Positions 44,751-57,200 of a stretch of 64,000 nt of DNA are shown piece after piece (positions within the stretch are counted from its first letter, which is position 1; the number at the start of each line of letters is the position of its first letter). The DNA lies in assembly GCA_946894095.1 (NCBI GenBank), contig OX335644.1:13683595-13747594 (forward strand), in the 5' to 3' direction. Under the pieces are notes generated by a model. That model ran no database searches and was not told the origin of the DNA. It worked only from the letters and a program-made list of their open reading frames with translations. A program made the position numbers and the translations under genes. This DNA comes from Incurvaria masculella (Eukaryota > Arthropoda > Insecta > Lepidoptera > Incurvariidae).

Positions 44751-46738
44751 CCCTACAAATACATGGTTAGGCAAGTTGTTATTATGTAATCGTTGGGCCA
44801 TTATGTATTTCTCACAAAGGCCCAACTATGATGGTCCCACAGCACCGGTTCCCGCGGTGACAGAAATAACCGTTGGCCAACGGATTTCCTAACGTAGGCA
44901 CAATAACCAGCCAACCCAAAATGCTGCTAGGGATAGCGCCACACCGGATAATAAATTTCACCGGTAATTCTCAGGTGGGGTGAATTAACACAGCATTCAT
45001 ATGAAAACTGTATCATTTTCACGTGTCGCCGAGTTGGATAGCTTTTGATTTTAGCCTTAAAGAAAATATAATATTCAGGCTGTTGCATTGGCCAGTAGTT
45101 GCCAGCTACATTACTTTCGCCAGTATAATTTATTTTTTATTTCATTCCCAATAATCTTTCTCAAATCGAATGTAGGTACCTACTGTATGGAGGTGAAGAA
45201 AGTGTTGCAACATTCTGTATGATGTTAGCAAAATTTATAGGTGCAATCACTTACCTTTCGACCGCATAAAGGAGGGAAGATATAAAGGATCCTAGTGGAC
45301 AGCAAATGCATCCCATTTATGAGTAGGTAAACAGTGATATTTCAGATTTTCAAGGTTTTATTGGAATGCGGTCAATTTGTCGAAATAAATTCTAATTTTT
45401 ACAAATGTTGACAGAAACGTTGGTATTCTTTTTAATAAAAATGACGGTTTATTCTTTCCTTCTAGATAGAAGGATAAAATAATTAAGGTTGATTCACGCT
45501 AGACCGGCGGTGGTACGGGCCGGCGCGGGAACGGGGCCCGTACTCCAATCAACGCAAAAGCAAGAACAATGCGCGTACAGTAGCACTAAATGCCCGACTT
45601 GCGGCTTGCTCGCTATAAGCGCAATTTTGTGCTTATGCCGCCGACACGATCCCGTGCGCTTTAACCCATCTAGCTCTTATTTACTTAATCTGTGGCGTGA
45701 CGTGTGGCGTCCACTGTTTGTAGACAGTAAAATCAAGTCACAAATATTATTTCGGACTATCATAGTTACAGAGAAAAGAGACTAGTTACAGAGAATATTA
45801 CCTTTGTAAATAAACTTTTATGTAATTTACGTAAACGCTTCGCTTTACAAGTCAGTCAATTAGGAGTTCAGAGAACGCACGCACGCGTTTATTCATGTAT
45901 CTTTTGATTTGCTAGTTTCGTTTTGTCGCCTACATATGTGTAAATAAGTACCAGAACCTTCCAATTAACCAAAGTGGAGGGTAATTTTAGTACCTGAACT
46001 AAAACTAATGATAACATCCCTTTCTTTGACTTTCTGAGTTGACTAAGTGCCTTCAGCAGAATCCGAGCTGTTCCATGGTTCGTAATCCATGTAAAACTGT
46101 AGGCCCTTCGCCTACAAGGTGGTAGAGCCCGCCCAGGTAGGTTCCATTGCATCGGATGAAAAGATGATCGACTCGATAATGTTAAATTTACCGTGTCGAT
46201 CTAATTCGATCATTTCTGCACCAATCAGAAGTGGATGCCAAAAATACCTAATATTTTTAATAATTTACCTATGAAAGTGTAAAATATAAACATTTTGGTT
46301 ATTTACCTAATCAAAGTACTGGCCCAAACTATTTATATTATTAACCCCCTTAATTTTATTAAAACTTTTAATTTATTAAACTTAAATTTTAGGTTATTAA
46401 AACCCTTGCCTTTCCATAAGGATACATTTAACAAAAAAAAACTACGCTTCAAATCTCTCAAGCCACACCACAGACGTAGAAAGAAAGACGCTGGCATAAA
46501 TACGCAACACACACGCGTTATTGCCAAAAAGGCCTTCCACCTGTGGTGTGAAGTCGCCTAAAAAAGAAGAAGAAGAAGAAGAAAGAAAGAGAATCTCAGC
46601 GACTTCTCCGAACTCTTTGACCACAGGACATATAATATCCTAACGGCATAGAACCGTTAATTATCTGTATTGTGTTCTGCACAGAACATATAATATCCTG
46701 TGTTCTGTGTATATCTTGTCTGTGCTGTGAGTAAAATC
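44751..46738. other. Spacer upstream of Rpp20
   Basis: No supported exon. 46060-46190 holds fragments of dispersed repeats (catggttcgtaatccatgta, ccattgcatcggatgaaaag). The segment just before 46739 has short direct repeats (cagaacatataatatcctgt and cacaggacatataatatcct). Confidence 0.45.
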
Positions 46739-49700
46739 ATGGGTGATGAAAGCAACCCCCTAAAGTTAAAAGAACGCAAAAAAGTGGCAAAACGCGCCCC
46801 CAATAAGAACTATTCTCTGAAAAAACGCACACCGGCGAAGCCCATAGATGGTCACAATGTAATTTTCATCACTAAGAAGACTCCCTTCAAGGTATTTAGG
46901 TAACCTTTCAAATAATGAATTCTTGAGTAAAGTTTCGTCGTTCCCGGAATCCTATACATTTTTTTGTTGGTTGGTGGTATAGGCTCAGCTGGAAAAGTGC
47001 TGCGAGCTGATTACTAGCGGGGAGCGCGAGGTGGTAGTGCACGGGCTGGGAGCAGCAGTGCAACGTTGCTGCAACCTCGCCCTGCAGCTTCAGACTCTGT
47101 TCACTGGCACCTGTCAGATCGAAGTCAATACGGGCACCGTAGACCTAATCGGTAAGTTACAAAGAAAAATTGATACCTACTTCAATAATCTAGTAAATCA
47201 TGAGCGAGTAGTTGAATTGCTATTCCATAGCTTTTTCTAGGTGCCTTATAATAACTCTACCTTGTCCACTACTAACTTTTAGTTCACTTAATTTGTTCAT
47301 GATATTATTTGAAATCTTTATAGTGTGAAAATGGAGTCTTCTGGTATGTTTCAATTTGTAACAGTTTTTGGTGAAATTGTAGATTTGTGAATATAATTTT
47401 AATGCAACAACAGAAAAGTAAGTAAAATTGCAGATAAATAATTTCATCCTACCAGCCCATACATGAAAATGTAAAAAATAATACCTAAAATACTGAAATC
47501 AGTAACTCAGTGAATCAGTTTGGGGTTGGGCTGACCATGGTATTGGTTACTTTGTCGTTCGTTTCATCCCGGGTCATTCTTAATTAAAATTTCCCCTATT
47601 GTATTTGTTGGAAGTTTGATTACAACTCACTCAACCTACACCTATCCTTACATCAACCCACACAATCAATTGATATGACATTTTTAAGTTCAGTTAGGAA
47701 TCTCAATGCACCGCGTCGCCTTATCGTCACACGCGCGCCCCTGGTCTTGCGGTCCGGTATTCTAGAACCATTGAAAATATTTTGTTACAGTTTGCACCAA
47801 TGTAAAGACTAGGCGTTGAGGCTCACTACATGTAAGAGACATGATATCACACCTAAGTGTTCAGCAGTATCAAATAAAGTATGATAGCATATAAATAATA
47901 GATCAGAATGAAAATGTGTATCTCGACGCCACGTGTATATTTATCTCACATTTATTGATTTTATAGCCAATGTGTAGAAAAGAAATTGAAACCATAAAAC
48001 ATTTTCTTCAATAATTTTTCAGTATTTATAATTGTTAATCTTTCTCAAGATGACAAATGATGTTAGTTTGTCGTTTTATAATCATTCTCTCCTACTGCCC
48101 CATAGATGGCGTAATAATTACTGCAAACATTAATTATTTTACTATTATTAAAGTATTTGTTGAAAAATGGCGGGTATGACCAATTTATTTCAACTGTCTT
48201 GCGCCATCTCGAAGGGAAAAGCTGTACTAATAATAATGGTTCCGGATGGGTGAGGTTTTTTGTTGAGGCTGCTTGTGATTTGGATTAAACGTAAAAATTC
48301 AGCTCCCTTTTATAATAATAACCATTTATTGGATGAAGAAGACATAAGTACACAGAAAACAAAAGAACAGTAAAACATACAATGCAGAGTACATTTCTGA
48401 AAAGATAAAAAGGAGAACATAAAAACATATTATAAATGTTAGCTACCTACTGCATGCTTTCCTTCATCCAATGGGTGATGTTATTGCCTTATGGCAATCT
48501 CTTCCACCTCACCCATTAGATATAAGGGCATAGTGGTGGTTTGCAGCGAATAAAAACTAAAATAAAATAAAACAATAAAATAAAACAAAACATAAAACAC
48601 ATAAAACATAAAACAATGGCAACCGCAGACGGGGGTCGAAAGAGAACAGATCACTCTTGCGACAGGTAATGTTCCTTCAAGCGTGTTTTAAAGATAGAAA
48701 CACTCTGTGAACGGCGTATGGGCTCAGGCAATGCATTCCAGAGCCGCGGAGCGTGCACAGAGAAAGACCTTGACATAAAGTCGGACCTGTGTTCCGGGAT
48801 CAATAACAGGTTGGTTGATGTTGACCTCAGAGGGACACAATGGCCAGCAAGAAGACTGAACATAGTTCTTATGTATATGGGCGTAAGAGTAGTAAGAGTT
48901 TTATACAGAAAAGTCAAAATGTGTAGACTGCGTCGATCCCGTATTTTGAGCCACTTTAGCTCTTTCCGGTAAACTGAGACATGATCATATTTCCTCAGAT
49001 TAAAGATATAGCGAATGCAGGCATTCTGCATTCGTTCCAATTTGTCCACCAATTCGCTCTTTAGATCCAGATAACAAATGTCTGCATAATCAAGAAGTGG
49101 TAGAATATAAGCTTGAGCAAGTTGAATTTTGATGTGTTTGGGTAGGAACCTTTTCATTTTACGTAAAGAATGTAAGCTGTAGTATACCTTTTTGCTAACA
49201 TTATTGATATGCTCCTGCCACGTAAGATTTTCATCCATGATGAGCCCTAGATTTTTAACAGATTTCGAGAAGGGAATTGGTGTGGATTCAACAAGGAGTG
49301 GTGGCAGGCTAGATTTATCAATCTTTTTTGTTAACTTTCGACTGCCTAGAATTATTGCTTGTGACTTTAATGGATTAATCAAGATACTTACCATCGCATG
49401 GAAGGAAAAATGGTCGAAGTGGCAATGAAAATTGTCCGTGTTTTCCATATGAAGGGGGGATTTATGGGGGATCATACAGGATAGCCCAAAAATCTATTAA
49501 GTCAAGGATGTTTATATATGTTTGTTATTAAATCACAACATATCGGGTCAACCGATCCAGATTTTTGGTAAATACATACATTGTCTTGGACCGGCCTTTT
49601 TGACCAGCCCTTTGGGCTACTTTGTCTACAGAAAATCGTTCAGCTCGACTTTAGTCCAAAACTATATTGATCCTAGCAGAGCCGGGTACCACAGCTAGTG

Positions 49701-49961
49701 ACGATTGATTGACGTATTTCACAGAGTCATTTCTCTGAACCCTAAGTTAGTCACACTCGAAATGTTTTCTACCTTAACCAGATGTAGAACTATCGAGCAG
49801 AGAACTAACTAGTTGTTTTGCATTTAATTGCAAAAATGTTGTGCTTTTCAGACGACCTCGAGCCACTCACCGACGATCTGGAGTTTGGGGCTCAAGTACG
49901 CCAGACCTCATCCGTGCACATCCGCATTTACAGAACGGCTGTGCTCGGAGCTAACCAATGA
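46739..49961 (+). CDS. Rpp20: Ribonuclease P/MRP protein subunit p20 (Rpp20/POP7), three exons
   Basis: Join 46739..46891, 46983..47151, 49852..49961; 143 residues, phases 0 and 1. A protein subunit of nuclear RNase P and RNase MRP, which process tRNA 5' ends and rRNA; it pairs with Rpp25 through its Alba fold. A basic N-terminus (KLKERKKVAKRAPNKNYSLK) precedes the Alba core DGHNVIFITKKTPFKAQLEK and the hallmark VVVHGLGAAVQRCCNLALQL spanning exon 2. The tail in exon 3, DDLEPLTDDLEFGAQVRQTS and SVHIRIYRTAVLGANQ, is the usual Rpp20 ending, and length fits the family (about 140). Intron 2 (2.7 kb) has taken up a LINE in reverse orientation and other repeats. The stop codon is 31 nt before the start of the TMEM203 frame. 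Confidence 0.92.
48315..49395 (-). mobile_element. 5'-truncated Jockey/CR1-type LINE
   Basis: Minus-strand frame of about 240 codons (49395 to 48651) with the C-terminal part of a LINE ORF2: NLGLIMDENLTWQEHINNVS, SLRKMKRFLP, AQAYILPLLDYADICYLDL, LERMQNACIRYIFNLRKYDH, and the ending APRLWNALPEPIRRS and FKTRLKEHYL. The catalytic FADD block is lost by 5' truncation. The 3' untranslated part runs to about 48315. The frame is uninterrupted, so this is a fairly young copy. It sits in Rpp20 intron 2, antisense to the gene, next to a family B fragment (49385-49450). Confidence 0.88.
49545..49702 (+). repeat. Dispersed terminal repeat 'gagccgggtacc', copy 3
   Basis: cgggtcaaccgatccagatt ... ttggaccggcctttttgacc ... 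agcagagccgggtaccacag. Same block order as at 18010. Lies 150 bp before Rpp20 exon 3. Confidence 0.55.
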
Positions 49962-49992
49962 ACACACAGCAGTGCGTTTTCCATCGAGAACC

Positions 49993-50400
49993 ATGTTTTT
50001 CACCCTAAACGAAATTGTGCAGTGGATTGGTCTAACAGTTTTTGAAATATGGATCAACCTGTTGACAATAACTTTGTTCTCCGTGCTGCTGGCTCTCAAG
50101 TTGGACGGTGTAGTGGACAAATCGTGGTGGATAATATTTACACCGCTTTTCGTAAGCGACGCCATGAATGCATACTTCTGTGCGATTATCTTCATTCGAA
50201 TGAACCGAGAGCACTCCTACAAGGCGTCGATGTACCGCGCGTTGTGGAGCGCCATCTTTCTTGGTCTCACTTTTGAGTTCAAGTTCCTGCTTTGCAAGAA
50301 GCTGATGGGGCAGTCATCGGTTGAATACAGTGAGGTGTTTGCGCCACTTTTCATATTGCTGCAGTTGATAGCCGTAAGGGCTTGCCAACTGCATCAGTAG
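49993..50400 (+). CDS. TMEM203: Transmembrane protein 203
   Basis: Single uninterrupted frame of 135 residues; human TMEM203 is 136. An ER membrane protein with four predicted segments, implicated in calcium handling and STING trafficking. The start MFFTLNEIVQWIGLTVFEIW, the block LFSVLLALKLDGV, SWWIIFTPLFVSDAMNAYF and the end APLFILLQLIAVRACQL follow the family order and its conserved C-terminal FILLQL..RAC. The ATG context is gaaccatgt. It begins 31 nt after the Rpp20 stop on the same strand, with no promoter-sized gap, so translation probably relies on a shared or alternatively spliced mRNA (a possible acceptor, aacacacag, lies at 49961-49969). A longer upstream frame extension to 49828 overlaps Rpp20 exon 3 in another frame and is not part of the family. 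Confidence 0.92.
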   Translation: MFFTLNEIVQWIGLTVFEIWINLLTITLFSVLLALKLDGVVDKSWWIIFTPLFVSDAMNAYFCAIIFIRMNREHSYKASMYRALWSAIFLGLTFEFKFLLCKKLMGQSSVEYSEVFAPLFILLQLIAVRACQLHQ

Positions 50401-51221
50401 CTGGCGTATTGCACTACTTAGAACCAGCTGGCCGAGTTTGTTGTATGTATGTCTTCCATCTCTTATTATAACACCTAACAAAATCTCAAATTGCAAATTT
50501 TTCTTACAAATGTCAATAGTATGGATCTGGCTTGTGAGATGCTGTTGAGTTCCCATGACATACATGGTCCCATCAATTTATAAAAATTCCATAAATCATG
50601 ATTAAGAAATTGTCACATTTATGTATATGGTTATTTTTATCCTGGATCAAGTTTTTAATCAAACGTGATTTTACATACATTTGAAGTTTTCGTGAAATTC
50701 CATTGCATAAACGGTAGTTCAAATTTTACTCAAAGGCGATCATCGCTATTTATTGGAGTCCTTGGATATTTTCGCTTTTAGGGTACAGCTTTTTTTTCAT
50801 TTGTGCAATAAAATATTTGACATAAAAATCTAAATGATTTTCTGACCTTTCCTGCTGTGGTAAAAACATAGAATTTAATTGTATTGTAAATAAACATATT
50901 TTTAAGAGTAGTATACATTTCCTATTAATTATTAAAATCCAGTTATTGCTGTCATGTTTTTTATTATAACCCATTATAATGTATCAAAGGTTTGAAAAAA
51001 ATAATGAAAATATTTACTTCAAATTTACAAGAAATAATGAAATGAAAATAAGTTCATTTTTAAATGAACGTTTAGAACTTTAAGAGACAAATATCCCTCG
51101 CCCTGAGTGAATGTTGTTTTTAGTTTGAATCATATCCTTCAAATTGATTCAAAGCAGTAAAAGTGAAAGAACAATTTAGCAAATAACTTTCTCCTCATGT
51201 GTGCAAACCTATGACGGCACT
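50401..51221. other. Space between convergent genes
   Basis: AT-rich. Holds possible poly(A) signals for TMEM203 (caataaaata near 50805) on the plus strand. No exon seen. Confidence 0.45.
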
Positions 51222-54200
51222 TTAATTGAATAAGCTAAAGAAGCCACCCTTTTTCTTCGCCTGAAAGTTAAAGTTGAACCCTTGCTCACTGGCGGAGGCG
51301 CCAGTGCTGGGCTCGCCGGTAGGTGGAGCGGTGGCGGAGGGCCCGGGGCCTGCGGCGGGGCCGAACGTGCTGAACGAGGGTCGGCGGAGACCTGTAGACG
51401 GAACGACCACTCGGTATTTTGTCAAAATGGTGTGCTATGTTTTTGGGCTTTTTTATGTAACTGAACATGGTTGGCTAACGTCCAGTTACGTAAATAAAAT
51501 AACACCAATTCGACATCAGTCAGCGCTGGAAACCTTCCAGAAAATATCTTCTTTCAAGAGCATTTTGTTCTCGGGAACCAAAAGTGGTACCTGTCAAGTT
51601 AACATACCTGTGAGTACATATTCCTGTATATCTGGCATGTATTTGCCTGGGTCGTATTAACATAATTACTATTTTCCTTTTGCTCAATTCATAAAATCAT
51701 TTCGGAAAAACAGCCAGTGAAGGCTAATAGATTTTTGAATATGTTTCTAGAGAAGTAAAAGTCCTCACCAAACATTGAGGCAGGCGGTTCGGCTGCGGCG
51801 GGCGCTGGATCGTCTGCCCTTGGTGAGAGCAAAAGAGAAGGTGTACCTGGTGTGAACATCACATCAAAAGTCTTACGTTCTAGTAAAATGGGTAGGTACC
51901 AAGTTCAGTGCCATCACTCTACAATGCTATACTTTAATTTCTAATTCTAGACCATGCAATAAATGCCAGTAACTATTCCTCATGTAGCCTACTATTTAAT
52001 CCGTGGCGCTACTTAGCTGTTTCACATTACTAGACATTTGGATGATGCCATGAACATACTTACCCAGCATGTGGGTGAAGTCATAGGTATCGTCGAGCTC
52101 CGAGTTGTCAGTCAAGTTGAGACTTAGCGCAGGTCCGTAGTCATACGGCCTTGATTCTATCGCACCATAGCATTTTTCTGGAGGCAGAAGCTTTCCTTGC
52201 TGCTTCCCAATAGAAACATAAAAAATTACTGTCAAGTATGAAAATATATTTTCCCAGAAATTAAGATTCCTTTCGATTATATTCACGTATTCCTTGAAAT
52301 TAAATGGGCTTTAGTGTAACGTCATAGAGATAAGTGACCATATTTCATATCAGTAAAGAGAAGGCCACCTGAAAATATACGTTACCTACCAGCACAGCCA
52401 ACCAGGGTCGAACTACTGCCACTGGGAGTCAAGTGCGTTGGCCAGATGCTTGCGCTCAACACTTTGACCAAAATATTTTGTCTAATACCTTCTATTCAAA
52501 TGTTACGGACGATTTTATATTGCATGGTAATTCGCAATCTTTATAACATCCAAAATGTCTTTATGCGCGATAAATGTGGAAAATGGTGCCATCTGGTTGA
52601 TTTTCAGCTAATCAGATCATTATAAGCTAAATTATAAGTCATACATTGGCCTGGATATCTAAGTCGCTTGTTGTAACAGGCCTGTAATCTGACAGTCGTC
52701 TCCTCTTTTGTGTAGGACCGAAAAATATATTAAAAATAGAATTAGATGTCCTTAACCAATCTCAAATTTGTGTTTACATATTACACATTTTTTCCTCACA
52801 TAACCTAAACTATTAACTTAGCGTGGAGTGCATAATCTCTGGTTAGTGATAATTTTAAAGTAAAAATGTATCCATTCTTATTTTAGGCCTGAAGAAGAAA
52901 GAAGAGATAAATGTATAAATAACCATAACTATAATATTAACCAGAGATCTTGTCATCACTCACCACGGGGATGTCGCCCAGAGGTGGCGGCGGCGCAGCG
53001 GTGGCGGCAGTGGGCGGTGGCAGCGGGACGGCGGGGGCTGACGGCGGTTGGCTGCAGCCGGCGTTCGCCACGGTCTCGGTATCCGAATGTGCGATGTTCG
53101 CCTCGGTATTGAAGAACTTTGAAGTCACCTCGGTATTCTGCAAACACGACAATAAGTGTCTGTGAACACTTACGGTTGACCGGTGGAGAATCGGTTTTTA
53201 GCCGGAAGACATTATGTGTAGCGACAGTGTTAACTTAAAAACGTACATAAACAAGTAGAGTAATCAAAAAATACCGGTCAAGTGCGAGCCGGACTCGCAC
53301 ACGAAGGGTTCCGTACCATCGTACAAGATTTACTTAAAAAATAACACGTTTTTTGTATGGGGCCCCCCTTTAATTTTTATCATTTTATAATTTTACCTAT
53401 TTGTTGTTATAGCGGCAAAATAAATGCATAATCTGTGAAAAATTCAGCTTCCTAGCTGTTACGGTTCATGAGATACAGCCCTGTGACAGACGGACGGGCG
53501 GACAGCGGAGGCTTAGTAATAGGGTTCCGTTTTCACCTTTTGGGTACGGGACCCTAAAAAGCAACAAAAGTGCATCTGTATTGGTGGCGCTTTTGCAAGA
53601 AACTGCGAAAACGCCACCACGTTAAATGCACCCATTTCAATACCAAATAATTTGGCCTTTTCGTGTCTAGTTTTTCCATGGCACATTATTTGTTAGGTTC
53701 CATTCTTTTAGAACATTGAAACTACCTTCTTCGCGTACGTAAACGTAGGCGAGCAGCTTAACTTCGTCAACTTCTCTCTCAGGTCTCGGTAGTTGCCTGC
53801 CGCTGCCTCCTCCGCGGCCGTGCTCGTAGTCTTGTCAAAAACTTGGACCCCTCCCTCTTCGAGAAAGTGGCTCAATTTGTTTTCCTTTTTCACGGCTGAC
53901 TCATTGCCGCCCTGCATGTGACAGGCAATGTGAATTGTCGAAATAATGTTTCGACTATATTATTATTATATTGAGAGTTGCATGACCAATGGATGTATTT
54001 AATGGATCGAATCCTGTTTCTGACGAATGTCCACAACAAAATGTTTTCGGATTATTATCAAAATGTATAATGTATTGTTTAAACTCAAATTGATGAAATA
54101 ATGGTAATGTTGTATCCATTAAATACAAACAAATATCGAGTAAATCAGGACTAACTAGTGTCCAATACGAAAATCGACTTTGATGATGACTGCAAATAGA

Positions 54201-57200
54201 AAAAAACAGAATTATAAATATTATGTAAAATAATCACACAGACTAGAAACATGGTAAAGCGAAGAGTGAGCCATAATATGTTTAATAAGTTACAATACCT
54301 GCGTGTCTTGGAACTGAGAGGGTGGCACTAGCAACCCCTCATTACTGATAGCCGGTGAAGCACGTGAGGTGGGGTAGCTGTTCAGCAGCGAAGCGAATGA
54401 ACCCTGGAAACATTGAATATTGATCAGGGTGGGAAAAATCATATAAATATAAATCTATAAGTACAAGTGATGACAATTTATTTGAACTAGTGCCCTAAAG
54501 TTTCTAACTATTTTCATGTTCATGTTGACATACTTCCTTGTAGTCTTGTTGCATGTTGGGACGCGTCGTGATGACGTCCACAAACTTAGACTTGTCGAGC
54601 TGCGCCGCCTGCACTATTGCCTTTGCGGCTGCCGCATTTACAGGCACATCCTCAAGCACTCGTATCTTGCGGCTAGGCGCCATTTTCATTGCTACATCAT
54701 CCATCACCCTTGCCTTTCCAGCTGTCCCCGATTTCATAGCGACATCATCCATCACCATCTTGTGAGTGGGCGCCACTTTCATTGTTACATCGTCTGTCTC
54801 GGCGTTCATAGCTATGTCGTCCACCACTTTCTCCTTGTGTGTGGGAGTCTCCTTCGTGGCTACGTCGTCCTTCCCTATATTCTTGGGAGCGGGTGCCGTA
54901 AGAACAGGAATGTTTTCCATCACTCTCTTATGAACGGCCGCATCATTAGCTCCTCTTTCGCAGGCATCCTCAATGCCTGGAGGTTGGTTTTCGTTGGGCA
55001 TTTTGCGCCAGAATCCGTATTTGAGTTTCGTGCCACAGGGTTTGTGAATTACGGCGGACATGGTGAACTCCATCTCCATGAAGTTGTTGGGATTGGTGTA
55101 AGGTAACGAAATGTTTTCGCGGCGCGGCGGAGGTGGTGCCCTATACTTGGCTACTTTTGGCAGCGAGCTCTCTCTTTGCTAGAAGAAAATATATCTTGTC
55201 AAAACCTTTCCTCAAATGTGCAAATCCACATTGAACTTAATAATCCAAGCGACTGTTGTAGACCCTCCCTGGTAAATCTGTATTAGAAACGAGCTCAAAC
55301 CACATGGATTCATCTACCCATCGTCATGATATTAGCACAACACTCCGCATTCCCAGATGGATTTTGTGCCATGCCAAGAACTTGCATATATAATGTTTCA
55401 TTGTCAAAAACAATATTTTCATCTAATGTGATAGTATCCTTCTGGTAGCCCTACCGCGGGTAAGCGGACCTACAGTTTTACATGGATTTCGAACCATGGA
55501 GCAGTTCGCATTATTGACGAAATGCACTTATTCAACTCAGAAAGAAAAAAAAGCGGTGCATGAAAATAACTTTTTACCAAGCTGTCCACAATGATTAAGT
55601 AGATATCGGTCAGAAAATCTATGGGAAAAAAGCCTTAGCGAAAAAGGCGAAAACAAAGTTTGATACCTATCGGTCTAAAAATTGATTTCATATCAGTCAA
55701 GCCTTCGAAATATCAAAATGAAGTTTTGTATGAAGTCAAATTGTTTTTTCAACCTTACATTTTTATTTGTATGCTGTGTTCAACACGCACACACACAGTG
55801 TGTTGATTCCGGCACGTAAAAAGAATACAAGGGGCCCACGATTTTTTCCCCGTTCTATCGTAAGAGGCGGCTAAGGGACCCAGGTTACTTACTAGGTGGT
55901 AGAATCATGCCCGGGTTGGAACGATGGTCAAAGCAGCAATGAAAATTGTGAAAATTGAAAATCGTCATTTAGTTCAATGTAGCCGAGCAGAATAAGGAAG
56001 GACCTGGCATAGCACCTAGTTTCCATGTGGGTTGTTAACTAATATCATGACAGGCGGTATTAGCTATCCGCGGATTCGATCAACCCAGTAAAGAAGAACC
56101 TGCAAAGAAACGTCACGGGTTTACAAACATATTTTTTGCATCCACAATTATGAGATATTCACTTAGATCTAAATGCTACTGCCGAACAATTCCTTGGTGG
56201 GGCAGATTGAGGCAAAGAACAATAGAAACAGCAACCCTCAGCAGTGGCGTAACTATACCATTTGGGGCCCGTGGCAAATTCTTTTGATGGTGCCCTATCA
56301 GTAAAAATCGTCACATTCCTCCAAAAACATTCGTCCTAAACTTCCAGATTTTCAGCTTACTCAATTACACGTTGTATTATGTCCCACTAATGGCCATAGG
56401 CCTCCTCTCTTAGGCGAGAGGGAATGGTCTGTAGTCCCCACGCTAGCCCAGTGCGTATTGGAGACTTTACATTCATCCATAGAACAGACTATCTCATTGC
56501 AATCATCATCTGTTCGCTAGCTTTTTGGTGAAGGAACAACATCGTGTGGAAACCTGCATACATTTACAATGAAATAAAAATATTACAATTTAATTTCGAT
56601 AAGATATTTATTAAGAAAAATCTTTTTTTCCAGCTTTCGGTTCCGCAAAAGTGTCTATAACATCATCAAAGTTTAGGTTGGTAGAAATTAACGATTAACC
56701 TGGAATTGTATTATCGTCTTTAGTTGTCTCACTTTGGATTTTAAGCAGAACTTACAAAAATATACTTTTCATATAAAATGAAATGCTCAGGTAAAATGTA
56801 AAAAAAAAATTTGTTCGGGGGTCGGGTCGGGGGCCTGTGGCATTTTGCCAGCCCTGCCACCCTTTTGTTACGCCACTGACCCTCAGTTAAAATTAATTGC
56901 AACTAAGTTACTAATGTAATTTATAGCATTACGAGTACAGTAAGGACTTATTACTTAAGGATGTTCCGACCCATACAATGTTTTTTTTACACAGAACACA
57001 AAAAACATTGCACTTTAAGGCAAGAATTCGTCAAAAATATTAAATATAGCCATAGTAGTTGCAGCAAAAACATATTCACAATTTCAGGTTTAATGGCTTC
57101 GTTGTAATTGCCGATTCGAAGTTTTACACCGTTAGATGGCGCTGTTAAATAAAAATCGTATTTAAATAAATTGTAACAAAGCCAATAATCCTGAAATTGT

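Noticed and set aside
45489..45785. 98-codon plus-strand ORF
   Set aside because: Includes a Cys pair but no recognisable domain, no splice partners; probably repeat-derived.
46295..46561. 88-codon ORF just upstream of Rpp20
   Set aside because: AT-rich followed by a (GAA)n-like run; no family resemblance and no link to Rpp20 exon 1.
54516..55106. 196-codon plus-strand ORF
   Set aside because: Lies opposite an exon of the minus-strand gene whose splice sites and phases are coherent; composition is that of a reverse-complement shadow.
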